Positions 9,644 through 19,800 of a stretch of DNA of 64,000 nucleotides are shown in pieces. Numbering within the stretch: the first letter of the stretch is position 1; each line of letters begins with the position of its first letter. Made by a program: the position numbers and the translations under genes. The DNA is from Rachicladosporium sp. CCFEE 5018 (Eukaryota > Ascomycota > Dothideomycetes > Cladosporiales > Cladosporiaceae): NCBI GenBank assembly GCA_002077045.2, contig KZ111142.1, positions 62,001-126,000 on the forward strand. The letters are read 5' to 3'. A model generated the notes under the pieces. That model saw only the letters and a program-made list of their open reading frames with translations. It searched no databases and had not been told where the DNA came from.

Positions 9644-11344
9644 CTATGCCACCTTCATCCTCACTACCGGATCCCTCAGCACGCCCACCGCCTCCGCCAT
9701 ATCCAGCGCCCTGCTCCCCACAGCCTCAACAACGGGCACCAAACTCCTCACAACCGGCAGCCCCAACACCGTCTCCAGCAGCCGAATGCCAACAAGCACC
9801 ACAAGCAGCACAATTCTCAGCACATAGTCCTTCCACCCCAGCTCCGGCCGATGGCCCCTAGCATACGTACTATCCACAAACTCAAACGGCAGATTCGCGC
9901 CAAGATGCTCGATGGCAACTTTCAACCCACTGCTGAAGCCGTCCTCGTGGAAGCCGTACTTCGTCCACGCTCCCGCGTAGCTGACACCGCGCACGTTCTG
10001 CACTTGCTCAAGCCGTTTCTGCGCCTGCACGGCCTCAATGGTGTAAAGTGGATGGCGGTAGATAAACTTTCCCTGTGTCTTTGCTGGGTCCGGGGCATGA
10101 GGCGGGTTCATGGTGACTAGCACGGGGCCATGTCGGGATTCGGAGAGGTGTTGCAGGATGTTCATGTTGTATGTGAGACTCACGCCGGCAGGACTCGAGA
10201 GTTTCGATGGCACAGACTGGATGAGATAGTTCCAAGCTGTCCATGTTGCTCGGCGACGCGGCATGAGAGAAAGATCTGAGTGCAGGTAGCAGATGTTCTG
10301 GGAGGTTTCGAAGGTGCTGAAGATTTCTGATTCGAGCTCCGAGACATACTGCAGACCGGGAACGCCTTTAACGAGGCCGGTTTGAGGTTGCGGCTGGCCT
10401 TTACGAGAGCCGTGCTTTGCGAGCAGCGGAAGGATTTGGTCGCCGTGACAGGCTAGGATGGCGTGATCGAAGACGTTACCTTCGATTCGACCGGAAGCAG
10501 CGTCGACCCAGGAAATAGTAACTCCAGCGTCTTCCTGCCGCGTTGGTCGGAGAATATTGGCGACCTCACAGGAGGTGTGAATGTGCAATCGACCGGGCGG
10601 GTACTGCTTGACTATCGCATCGATGTAGCGCTGTGAGCCACCCATGATGGTCATCCATGGTGGTCGTGTAGCAATTGTGGAGAGCAGGTGGTGATTCCAC
10701 ATGAATCGAATTAGAGTCTGGGCGGGAAAGTCGAGACTGGCTTTGTCGGGAGATGTGCTCCAGACTGCTGCTGTCATCGGGATCAGGTAGTCGTCTCGGA
10801 AGGCGTGCGAGTAGCCTTCTTGCTCCAGGTACTCTCCGATAGGCATGTCTCGGTATTGTTGTCGGTGCTTCACAGAAGAGCCAAGTCGCTCAATCGAGCT
10901 CTCGTCATCGCTCACGATCAGATCGAGAGCAAATTGGTTGAAGCGGATGATGTCGAAGATCATGCGCCAGTGCCGTGGTCTGAAGAAGTTCCGTCGCTGG
11001 GCAAAGATGCCCTGTGCTTCACCAGACCACTCGAAAGCGCCCTGGTCTCTTGATACGCCAAAAGTCATCTCAGTATCGACAGGATCAACGCCGACTTCCC
11101 TCAAGAACCTGATGAAGTTGGGATATGTGGCGGCATTCATGACAATAAAGCCAGTGTCGACGTTGATAGTCTCGCCACTTGGGGAGGCGAATGGCTGGGT
11201 GTTGGTATGACCGCCTAGTCGGCTAGATTTCTCGAAGATGTGGACATCGTAGTCTGTGTCTTTGAGTGCCCATGCTGCACCAAGACCAGCAGATCCACTG
11301 CCGATAATGGCGATTTTGCGCCTGTCAGTCCTTGCAGGTGACAT
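9644..11344 (-). CDS. FAD-dependent amine-oxidase-like protein with C-terminal membrane helix (block B)
   Basis: 566 aa, single exon. An N-terminal Rossmann loop IAIIGSGSAGLGAAWAL (~11-27) is followed by the FAD-contacting EKSSRLGGHT motif (~38-47). The body resembles predicted NAD/FAD-binding proteins of the flavin amine oxidase superfamily, and a C-terminal SYAGAWTKYGFHEDG motif (~465-480) fits the second FAD-binding segment. A hydrophobic stretch YVLRIVLLVVLVGIRLLE (~513-530) suggests membrane attachment. The substrate is unknown. Relatives include enzymes linked to lipid modification, but nothing here decides that. It is the complete version of the truncated gene at 1-1360. Confidence 0.85.
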   Translation of the reverse strand: MSPARTDRRKIAIIGSGSAGLGAAWALKDTDYDVHIFEKSSRLGGHTNTQPFASPSGETINVDTGFIVMNAATYPNFIRFLREVGVDPVDTEMTFGVSRDQGAFEWSGEAQGIFAQRRNFFRPRHWRMIFDIIRFNQFALDLIVSDDESSIERLGSSVKHRQQYRDMPIGEYLEQEGYSHAFRDDYLIPMTAAVWSTSPDKASLDFPAQTLIRFMWNHHLLSTIATRPPWMTIMGGSQRYIDAIVKQYPPGRLHIHTSCEVANILRPTRQEDAGVTISWVDAASGRIEGNVFDHAILACHGDQILPLLAKHGSRKGQPQPQTGLVKGVPGLQYVSELESEIFSTFETSQNICYLHSDLSLMPRRRATWTAWNYLIQSVPSKLSSPAGVSLTYNMNILQHLSESRHGPVLVTMNPPHAPDPAKTQGKFIYRHPLYTIEAVQAQKRLEQVQNVRGVSYAGAWTKYGFHEDGFSSGLKVAIEHLGANLPFEFVDSTYARGHRPELGWKDYVLRIVLLVVLVGIRLLETVLGLPVVRSLVPVVEAVGSRALDMAEAVGVLRDPVVRMKVA

Positions 11345-11896
11345 ATTTTGCGTGGTAATACTTTTCTTCGTTGTGGCTCTCTACCTCCAACTTGTCACGT
11401 TAGTCTGCATGCTCGCTATGGTAAAGATTCAGAAGCGGAATGTGATGAATTGAGAAGCCATATCCACCTCATTGAATGCGCCTGCCTCGCTAGCGTGGAA
11501 GTGGCAACCATTGCGAGTTCACCGGAAGTCGTGCTGCTCGCCCTGCCTACGCTGGTATACTGCAATATGCCTTCACTACGATCGCAGTGATATCGATGAG
11601 ACTCTGAGAGCTGTCCGAGAGCTGTGCATGGTTTATGTGTTGAAGAAAGGAGAGTTCTCGCAATCCCGTGGTCGACGCTCTGTTTTACGCCTCAGCTCGT
11701 GCCGCGACGTTACTCCTGCCGCGTTTCCATACGACCTGACTTCAAGGCATCAACATTGACTCGCCGTACACACCTCGCCATCTCTACTTATCACCAGCAA
11801 GCCAGCAACTTCGCGCCTCAAGAATCGTCGCAGCAGCTTAACCAAACGAGGTCTATCCAAAGTGAAGACGCGCACCGCCAACAAGCTCCACCCAGC
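11345..11896. promoter_or_regulatory. Intergenic, shared upstream region of amine oxidase and VTI1 (block B)
   Basis: 552 bases between divergent starts. In this allele the reading frame is open upstream of the VTI1 ATG as far as 11624, because the TAA of block A is CAA here. I treat the upstream frame as chance. No gene supported. Confidence 0.5.
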
Positions 11897-12628
11897 ATGG
11901 CCAACCCCCTCGACACCGACGCTGGCAGCGAGCGCTTCAGCAGCTACGAAGCAGAACTCAAACTGGTCCAAGCAGACCTCTCCCAAAAGCTCGACCAAAT
12001 CCCCGAACTCACCGCTGAACCCCGAAAAGCCGCCATCTCCCAAGCCGAGCGCGCGCTAGAAGAAGCCCGCGAACTGCTAGATTCTATGCGCCTGGAGAAG
12101 TCTTCACTACCGCAGCACCTGAAAGTGAAGATCAACCAGCGATTTCGGAATTACGAGACTGATGTCGATGCTGCGAAGCGGAAGTTGAAGGGCATGCACG
12201 ATGATAGGTCAGCATTGTTTGGGAAGCGGTATACGGATGACCCCGCGCGAGATGAGCAGTTGGAGCAGCGACAGCAGTTGCTGAGTGGGACTGATAGGCT
12301 GGATCGGAGTTCGGGGAGGTTGAGGGAGAGTCAGCGCATTGCGTTGGAGACTGAGGATATTGGGCGGAATACGCTGGCGGATCTGGCGGGGCAGAGGGAG
12401 ACGATACAGAATACGCGGGGGACGCTGCTGGAGAGCGAGGGGTATACGGATCGGAGTAACAAGACGCTGCGGGGTATGGCGAGGCGGTGGGTGCCAAATT
12501 TGTGGTGATGGTCAGTGTTCAACTGCTGACGACTTTCTAGGATGGCTACCAACAAGATAGTGACGATCGCGATCATAACGGTGTTGGTCTTGCTGATCAT
12601 TGCGGTGATCGTGAGTAAGTTTAGATGA
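11897..12628 (+). CDS. VTI1: Vti1-type v-SNARE (block B allele)
   Basis: Exons 11897-12486 and 12541-12628, 225 aa; the intron is 54 bases (GTGGGT to CTAG, branch CTGAC). The SNARE helix and C-terminal anchor match block A. The first ~190 bases of coding are almost identical to block A; differences become frequent from about 12085 on, mostly at third positions. The start is chosen by alignment with block A, where a stop lies just upstream, and by the family's usual N-terminus. Confidence 0.93.
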
Positions 12629-13109
12629 TCCTGGAATGGTGCATTGGCGGGAGTGTCGGAGTACGGGGCTGATAATCACCATATTGTACGGTTGCTGAAT
12701 TCTCTCGCTGCGAAACAACCGCAGCTAATTTGGAAAGAGTGCTTATTATGTGGTCTAGGTCTGTCCATCTTCCAGGTTTGTTACATCCTGTTCTCGACAG
12801 TACCTATGCAAACCCGCCCGGGACTGCAATCATTCAGACCATGACTCCCTTCTCACATCGCATTCACGCCTACTACACACACTCTTTTTCTACGTTCACG
12901 TTTCTCGACTGCCCGTCACTATGCCTATCAAGGCCCTATATATCTGCCCAGAAGGTGATGCTTTCCCTCTCTCGAAAATTATCTTCATCGTTCTTCTATC
13001 TTCAAGCCATCCTCAACATCCTAAGCTCCCGCTCGAGTAACAATACCTCGACCGCATCATCAACAGAGCCATTACACTTTCAGCACTACGTGCCAGCTAG
13101 CCAGCCAAC
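12629..13109 (+). promoter_or_regulatory. Upstream region of alpha-glucosidase with TATA box at 12937-12943 (block B)
   Basis: 481 bases, poorly alignable with 2644-3133 except for the CTATATATCTGC motif, ~170 bases before the ATG. No supported gene. Confidence 0.5.
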
Positions 13110-15224
13110 ATGTCCGTCCATGAGTACAACAGCTATGCAATGGCCGACAAAACTCCGGTACAGCACACACGAGGAGTCGATACTTCTATCATGACACCAG
13201 CAGAGCTCGAAGCCTACAAGAAGGAGCACCGCATCGGCCCAGATGGCAAAGCCCGACCGTGGTGGAAAGACGTAGTCTGCTACCAGGTCTGGCCGCGATC
13301 ATTCCGAGACTCGGGCACTACCGCTCAAGAGCGCGTTCCGTCCGAAGAAGCCCAAGACGACGAGCAAGAGCGGACCGACCAAGATCTCAAAGGTCGTCAT
13401 GGCGACATTCGCGGCGTGATCGAGAAGCTCGACCACATCCAGTCGCTCGGCGTCGATGTCCTCTGGCTCTGCCCAGTCTACGCCAACTCGCACAAAGACG
13501 CCGGGTACGATATCACCGACTACTCTGCCATCGACCCAGACTTCGGTACAATGGCTGACATGGATGAGCTCATCGTTCGGACGAAGAAGCGCGGAATGCG
13601 GATCATCATCGATCTCGTCGTGAGCCATACGAGCGACAAGCACGCATGGTTCGAAGAGAGTCGCACAAGCAAGACCAACCCGAAAGCCGACTGGTATATC
13701 TGGGCTGATCCCAAACGAGACGCCAAGGGCGACTTCATCATACGGTCCAAGCCAGGCGAGCGGATCAGATACATGGAGCCCAGCAACTGGCGTGCTGCTT
13801 TGATCCACGACACGGCCTGGACTTGGTGCGAGGAGCGGCAGCAATTCTACTTGCACTGCTTCCTCAAATGCCAGCCAGATCTCAATTGGGAGACAGAGGC
13901 GTGCCGGAAAGCGATCTACGAGATCGCGATTGAGTTCTGGCTCAAGAAGGGGATCGACGGGTTCCGAGTCGACACTAGCAACCGCATGAGCAAGGATATG
14001 ACCTTTACTGATGCAGAGGTCACGACCAATTTCTCGGAATTCCAGGACTTCAGCAAGCACTGTCTCAACGGGCCGAGGATCCATGAGTACATCCAGGAAA
14101 TGCGACGGGTATCTATGGACCCCTATGGCAAGGGCATGCATGACGACGTCTTCCTGGTCGGCGAGTTGCCAGGGACAAAGCCCGAGGAGCTACTCCTCTA
14201 TGTGATGGCCAGTCAGAGGCAATATTCTTGCAGCTTTGACTTCGATATGTGTGAGATAGTAAGTCGAGCTTCCCTGCATAGTGATATGAGGTATCGCTAA
14301 CTTGCAGTGCATGGGGGCAATGATCATCCCGACCTAGTTGACAAAAATTCCGTTCTGAACCCCGGCCAAGGCTTCCTCCTCCCTGAAATGAAAGACTGCA
14401 TCACCAAAACGCAATCCCTCATCTCTTCCACCGGTGGCGAAGCCTGGACGACTTCCTTCGCAGAGAACCATGACCAAGTCCGCTCCATCCGGCGCTGGGT
14501 GACCGATCACCCCGACTACTGGTCGCGCGCCTGCAAACTAATGAGTATCCTCGAATGCACCCTCTCAGGCACCCTGTTCGTCTTTCAAGGCCAGGAGATA
14601 GGCATGCACAACATGCCCTCGCACTTCGGACCAGCCGACTTCCGGGACATAGACGCGCAGAAATGGTGCGCCCGGCCAAAGTACGCCACGCCGGATGGAG
14701 ATCCCTATATGGCTCAGCTAGCCATCGACGGCGTGCTGAATGTCGGCCGAGACAACACTCGGACGCCGATGCAGTGGGACGACAGCGCCAATGCGGGTTT
14801 CACAGCCCACCGCGATGGCCCCTGGATGCCACTAAACGATAATCACCGCGAGATCAACGTCGCAAAGCAGAATAGCGATAAAGACTCCCCGCTGAACTTC
14901 TGGCGCAAGATGATCAAGTACCGCGCTCGGCACCGGGAGCTGTTTATTCACGGGACGTTCAAGTGTCTGGATCGGGATAATGAGAGGCTGTTCACGTTCG
15001 TGAAGGAGACTTGGAATGGATATAAGGCGCTGGTTCTGCTAAATTTCTCGGCGGAAAGGCTGCCGTTCACGTTTCCGAAGGAGGCGTTGAGGGAGACGGG
15101 GGAGGTGGATAAGTGGAGTAGGAGGGTTACGAGGAAGCCGTTGGTGCTGGTTGGGAATTATAGTCCTTTTGAGCAGGAGGCTGGGGCGTTGCAGAGGTGG
15201 GAGGCGAGGGTTTATCTGATGTGA
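13110..15224 (+). CDS. GH13 alpha-glucosidase (block B allele)
   Basis: Exons 13110-14250 and 14308-15224 give 685 aa; the intron is 57 bases (GTGAGA to TTGCAG, phase 1). The same GH13 regions as block A are present, including SHTS in region I, GFRVDTS, VGELPG and ENHDQ. The splice donor differs from the other allele: the position homologous to block A's donor is GTAAGT at 14259, but using it with this acceptor breaks the frame. The GTGAGA eight bases upstream restores it and gives FDFDMLHGGNDH against FDFDMSELGGNDH. The region 13287-13650 is almost identical to block A while both sides differ by 10% or more. Confidence 0.88.
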
Positions 15225-15503
15225 GGTGCTGCTTTGTCATAGTTGGATCTCAATGGAGTTTGCCTGATCAAATGATGTCCATCTGTACGAGTCTTCGATC
15301 CTTCCTAGGATGGTTTATCACGATGGCCATTAACCGCACCGGACGAAGCCCGAGCCTAAGTTGTGCGTGCTCAGGCTATCAAGATATCGTGATCGCGGCA
15401 GTGAGCAAGGACCTTCCCGACGGGGCTCTGAATTGGATCGACTCGTTTTATTGATCTCGTTGCTCGTGCTTAGAAGTGTAACACTGGTTGACGCCTGTGA
15501 ATC

Positions 15504-16523
15504 TTATTTCGCCTCTATCTGCGCTGCCTCGCTCAAAGACGGAGGAACAGTCGACTTCAGCTCTTCGACCAGCTGCACAGAGACTGCATCTTTTGGGAGA
15601 TGTATCTCGGCGTCCGTTGGTCGTGCTTCGTCATCGGCTTCGTCCTCGTCATCTCCGTCATCTTCGTCATCTTCGTCATCCCAACCAAAGAACGTGCGAC
15701 TACTGCTGGCCTCTGGCATCTCAGCATCGTCGTCCGACTCGCTCGCATCCTCGTCCTCGCCACCACTGCCATCCTCCTCCTCAAGCGAACTCTCACTCCC
15801 CGTCCTCGCATCCGCAGCACTCTGCTCTCTCATAGCCTTCATTACAGCCTCCCGAACCTTTTCCTCAGCAACCCGCTTACTCTCGACATACTCCGCATCC
15901 AACCTCCCCTGATTACTCCCCATCTTCCCCGACTTGATCCTCTCCTCCGTAGCCTCTACAGCATCCACCACAGCCTCCCATCGCTTCTTGCGCTCCTCTC
16001 GTTCCGCTTTCTCCATTTCGGGCTTTGTGGCCAGGTAGTCTGCTAGTCGCTTCGCTTCATCGATAGTGCGTAGTCGACGGCCGTCGAGGTTACGGTTGCT
16101 ACCGTTTTGGTTTTGGCGGTCGCGGTTCTTGCGGCTGCTCATGCGGCCACCGGCTGCGCGGAGCTGGGAGCCGAAACCGCCTTTGCCACCACACAGCCGA
16201 GCGCTGATACGGAGGGGAAGGAAGTCGGCCGGACCGCGTGCTTGGAGCGTACTAATGGCTGCTTCATCTTGCAGGTGAAGGAGTTTGTTCGATGTGGTCG
16301 TGACAAGCAGGCTGCGGACGATATCCGGGTTTGGCAAGCGTGCGTAGATGGTGGTGAGAACGTCGTGTATGCTCGTGCTAGACGAGACTGGTATGCTGAG
16401 TGTCCGTGGCAGTCCCAAGCCAGGGAATGTCGTGATCAAAAGTGTTATCCGTGGGTTGGACTGTTCAGTGGCATGGGAAACCGGCAACGTGGTCGCAGTC
16501 GTGGTGGGCATGGTAGTGGCCAT
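15504..16523 (-). CDS. SDE2: Sde2 homolog (block B allele)
   Basis: 339 aa, single exon, start ATG at 16523. Ubiquitin-like domain, CGGKGG processing site and RAAGGRMSSR block as in block A. The acidic tract is three residues longer and contains GDDEDEADDE in place of DEDEDDDE. Otherwise only a few substitutions separate the alleles. It faces MMS22 across a 341-base divergent promoter, as in block A. Confidence 0.92.
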   Translation of the reverse strand: MATTMPTTTATTLPVSHATEQSNPRITLLITTFPGLGLPRTLSIPVSSSTSIHDVLTTIYARLPNPDIVRSLLVTTTSNKLLHLQDEAAISTLQARGPADFLPLRISARLCGGKGGFGSQLRAAGGRMSSRKNRDRQNQNGSNRNLDGRRLRTIDEAKRLADYLATKPEMEKAEREERKKRWEAVVDAVEATEERIKSGKMGSNQGRLDAEYVESKRVAEEKVREAVMKAMREQSAADARTGSESSLEEEDGSGGEDEDASESDDDAEMPEASSSRTFFGWDDEDDEDDGDDEDEADDEARPTDAEIHLPKDAVSVQLVEELKSTVPPSLSEAAQIEAK

Positions 16524-16864
16524 GATGATATATCTGCGCTATCTGCTACGGATAGGTGAGTAGATCACCTGGATGCCTTTTCGTTGCAGTGAGGGAACTG
16601 AAGTGATGGTGGATATTGTCTTGATCTGCGGCACTCACGAGCACTTGGGTCAAGGTGTGGCGGTCCTATCGCTCGGATCGGAAATACCTACCTCCGTTAC
16701 CAGGTTGCACTTGCCGCATTCGGTACACGCGCTTTGACGCGTCTTCCACTTCACTTTTTGAATTGGTGTACACCACAGTATCGCCACTTCGCACCGTAAG
16801 GCACACGCATCCAGTAGACGCACCATTGAACTACGCATCAGCTCTATCGCCATGAGAGGCATCA
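16524..16864. promoter_or_regulatory. Divergent promoter region SDE2/MMS22 (block B)
   Basis: 341 bases, same length as block A with scattered changes; no recognisable site. Confidence 0.45.
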
Positions 16865-19800
16865 ATGGTACGCTGGCAGGATCGCGGAGAGGTGCCGGAC
16901 TCGGACGATGAAGACTTGAGCGTTGGAGCGGAGAGTCAGGTGCCCGGACAGGCTGCGCAGCTTGTCGAAACTGGCGCTCCTACCTCATGGAGCTACGATG
17001 GCGATCACGAAGGAGCGCCTGAAAGGTCCTCAACTATTTCAACGAGCGAGCGATTCGCCACAGTGGACGAGACCGCAGCTGTCCGAGAGCATGCGGCGCC
17101 ACCTGGGCTTGCGTTGCCAGCGAGCCAGCACTCGACACATCTCGATGCCGACTCCCAACCAACTGTACTCGAGCGTTCTGCTATGCAGTCGAAGTCACGA
17201 CCCACTTGGTACACCGGCCTGTTTCCAGCGCCTCGGGACGACGATGTTTCTCCCCGCCCAGTCTCACAACATGAAATAATCACGGGACCGATGTCTGCTG
17301 TGGATCCCGGATCGACTGGGTCATCCCCGCTGAGTAGTCCTTCGGCTTCTCCTATCGCGCCCGAGCCGAATCATGAAGCTTTTCCCGTCTCGTCCTTGCG
17401 TAGCTCACTAAATACGCAAGCATTCGCCGTCGATGCGCCGCGAGACGATGACGCCGAAGACACCAACTCCCGGTTCGGCAGGCGGTCGTTGCGAACGCGT
17501 CAAGAAAAGCAACTGCATCCCTACATGTACGAGAAGGAGCTTTACCAGCGACAGTGTCGTGAGCGTGGCATCAAGCCTGTGCGACTCGAGGAAGTGGCAG
17601 CCAACGCCGAGGAGACGCAAGATATGATGAGTAGTATTGCCGGATCCCAGGAAATGCTTCAGACCGCATGCAGCAGTTCTGCGCGCGATCGATCTAGCTC
17701 GCCAATGGCCATCGATAATGTCATTTCCAACCACCATGCTCTCGAATCAACGCTACAATCATCAGGGTCTCAGTCGAACGCGCCCAGCGACGATGATCTC
17801 CCGGACATTGGTGACTTGATAGCTTACGGCACTGCGCGCCCAGATGACCACCGCCGAAAGCGCCGAAAGCGCCGAAAGCGCCGAAAGCTTTCCGCGCACA
17901 ACGCTGAGCGCACACGTGCGCCCCTGCATAACTATGGTCAAGAATCTGCAGCTGATGATACCTTTGCTGCTCCCGTGTCTCCACCTGCCAGCTCATCGAG
18001 CGCGCGTCCGAGCTCCGAGAAGCCAGTGTCGACTACAATGTTCCGGCGACCTCGCGGGCTGTCTCCTGCGCCACTGCCTACTCCTGAGATCTCTTCAGAA
18101 CTCCGGCGACCACCTCGCACATCGAGTACGCCGGGGTCGGTTCAACGGTCTGCACAGCGAGGTACACGAAGATCGAAGGACATTCCAGTACGGGTGCAAA
18201 CGATTAACGATGAATCTTCTGGAGAGTCGGGACCTGACGCTTATAACCCTCAGCTTGACGACAGACGACTCGTCAAAGAACGCCGACGCATCAAAGGCGT
18301 ACTTCCGGCATCGTGGTTGAAGATTGATCTCAAAGCACAGACAGTATACCGTGATGCTGCAACTCTTTCGGACAGGGACCTGTCTTCGTCTCCAACACGG
18401 GGACCTCCAGCGACTCAGAGGGGTGTCGCACGCACGATTCACCATCCGTATCGAAGGTCGCCCAGTCTGGTCTTGGAAGCATCAGATCGTGACGAGGCCG
18501 ACAGCAGTCCGGCGCCCCGAGCAGCTGCTCTCGCCAATACATCACCAGAGCACGACAACTACCATGCCATGAGTCGTGCCTTTAGTGCAAATGCAAACGA
18601 CGACGATGTCATGGAGGTCGATACGATCGACATGATGTTTGCTAGCGCCTCACGCGGCCCACGGACGTTAGGTCTGTTTCGTAGAAAGCAGCCAAGAATC
18701 ACGCAGGCATTCCAGCGTGTACGGTCGAGCACTCCTCAAGTTGAATGGCCGGAAGAGCGCAAGGCTCATCGCTTGCGGCTAGTTGGACCCACAGTACAGA
18801 GGCGTCAGAAAACTCATCATGCACGCCCAAGTGCCCCGGGAGTGAAGCAGGCGAAGCTACCGACATTAGGCATACTCGATGCGCCACGCGGATCTGCAGT
18901 AATGCACGAGCAGCTGCCGAATTTTTTACGACTTGCCAGACGCACGGCAAAGCGGGCACAGAACGCAGCAAGAGCTTCGCCAACACGCAAGGTTATCCGT
19001 CTTGCAACCCGCCACGACACTGCTGAGGCCAGCGAATCACTCCAGGCGTGGCGAACGGGCAAGCTTGTGCCTCATGATGCCTTGACGACTTCACATACTT
19101 CCATCTGTCGGCTACCGCTTGCACTTCTTCCAAATTATCAGCAACAGTCAAGGTTACCTGAAGGACGGCCACTTTCCAGCAAAGACAATTCGTCTCAGGC
19201 TTGGGCTCAGTCTCCAAAGACGACGCTTCGCCAGCCACGTTTTGACAAGTACGCTGTGCCACGTGTAGCCGAGCAGTCAGAAGAGGCTCAAGCAAGGTCA
19301 TCAGACACTGTTCAAACGCCGCGCGTACGACACCCGAAACCACCTCGACCAGCTGTGAGATATCAAACAGCGCAACTTGAGAGCCTGGAGACGGATGAAG
19401 CTCGTCTCGATAGGATGACACTGTTCAGACGTCAGATTGAGCGCATGACCGAGGTCGCAAGTCGAATACCGCAGGCTGATGAAGCTGCTCAGTGCACGAC
19501 TCACTTTCGTCGACGTTCAAGTTCTCCCACATCCGCTTCAGGCGCTGGAGGCACGCCGAGGACCCACAAGCTGATTACTGCCAGACCGACAGCTGCAGGA
19601 AGCAGTGCGCGAAGACTACCGCATCGTCCGCGCAAGCGACTAGCTGCGAGGCTCGAGATCGAGAATGCAGTCTACCGACAGCCGGTGGAGCCTGTAGCTA
19701 GATTTGACAAGCATCGACCAGATGATACTGCGCCCCTTGTCAGCTCCAAAGATAGCCAGACTCTCCAAGATCTCGGGTCCTTTGGAACGCGATACACAAC

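Noticed and set aside
11624..11896. N-terminal extension of the block B VTI1
   Set aside because: Block A has an in-frame TAA 15 bases before the ATG, and the added residues do not resemble any SNARE.
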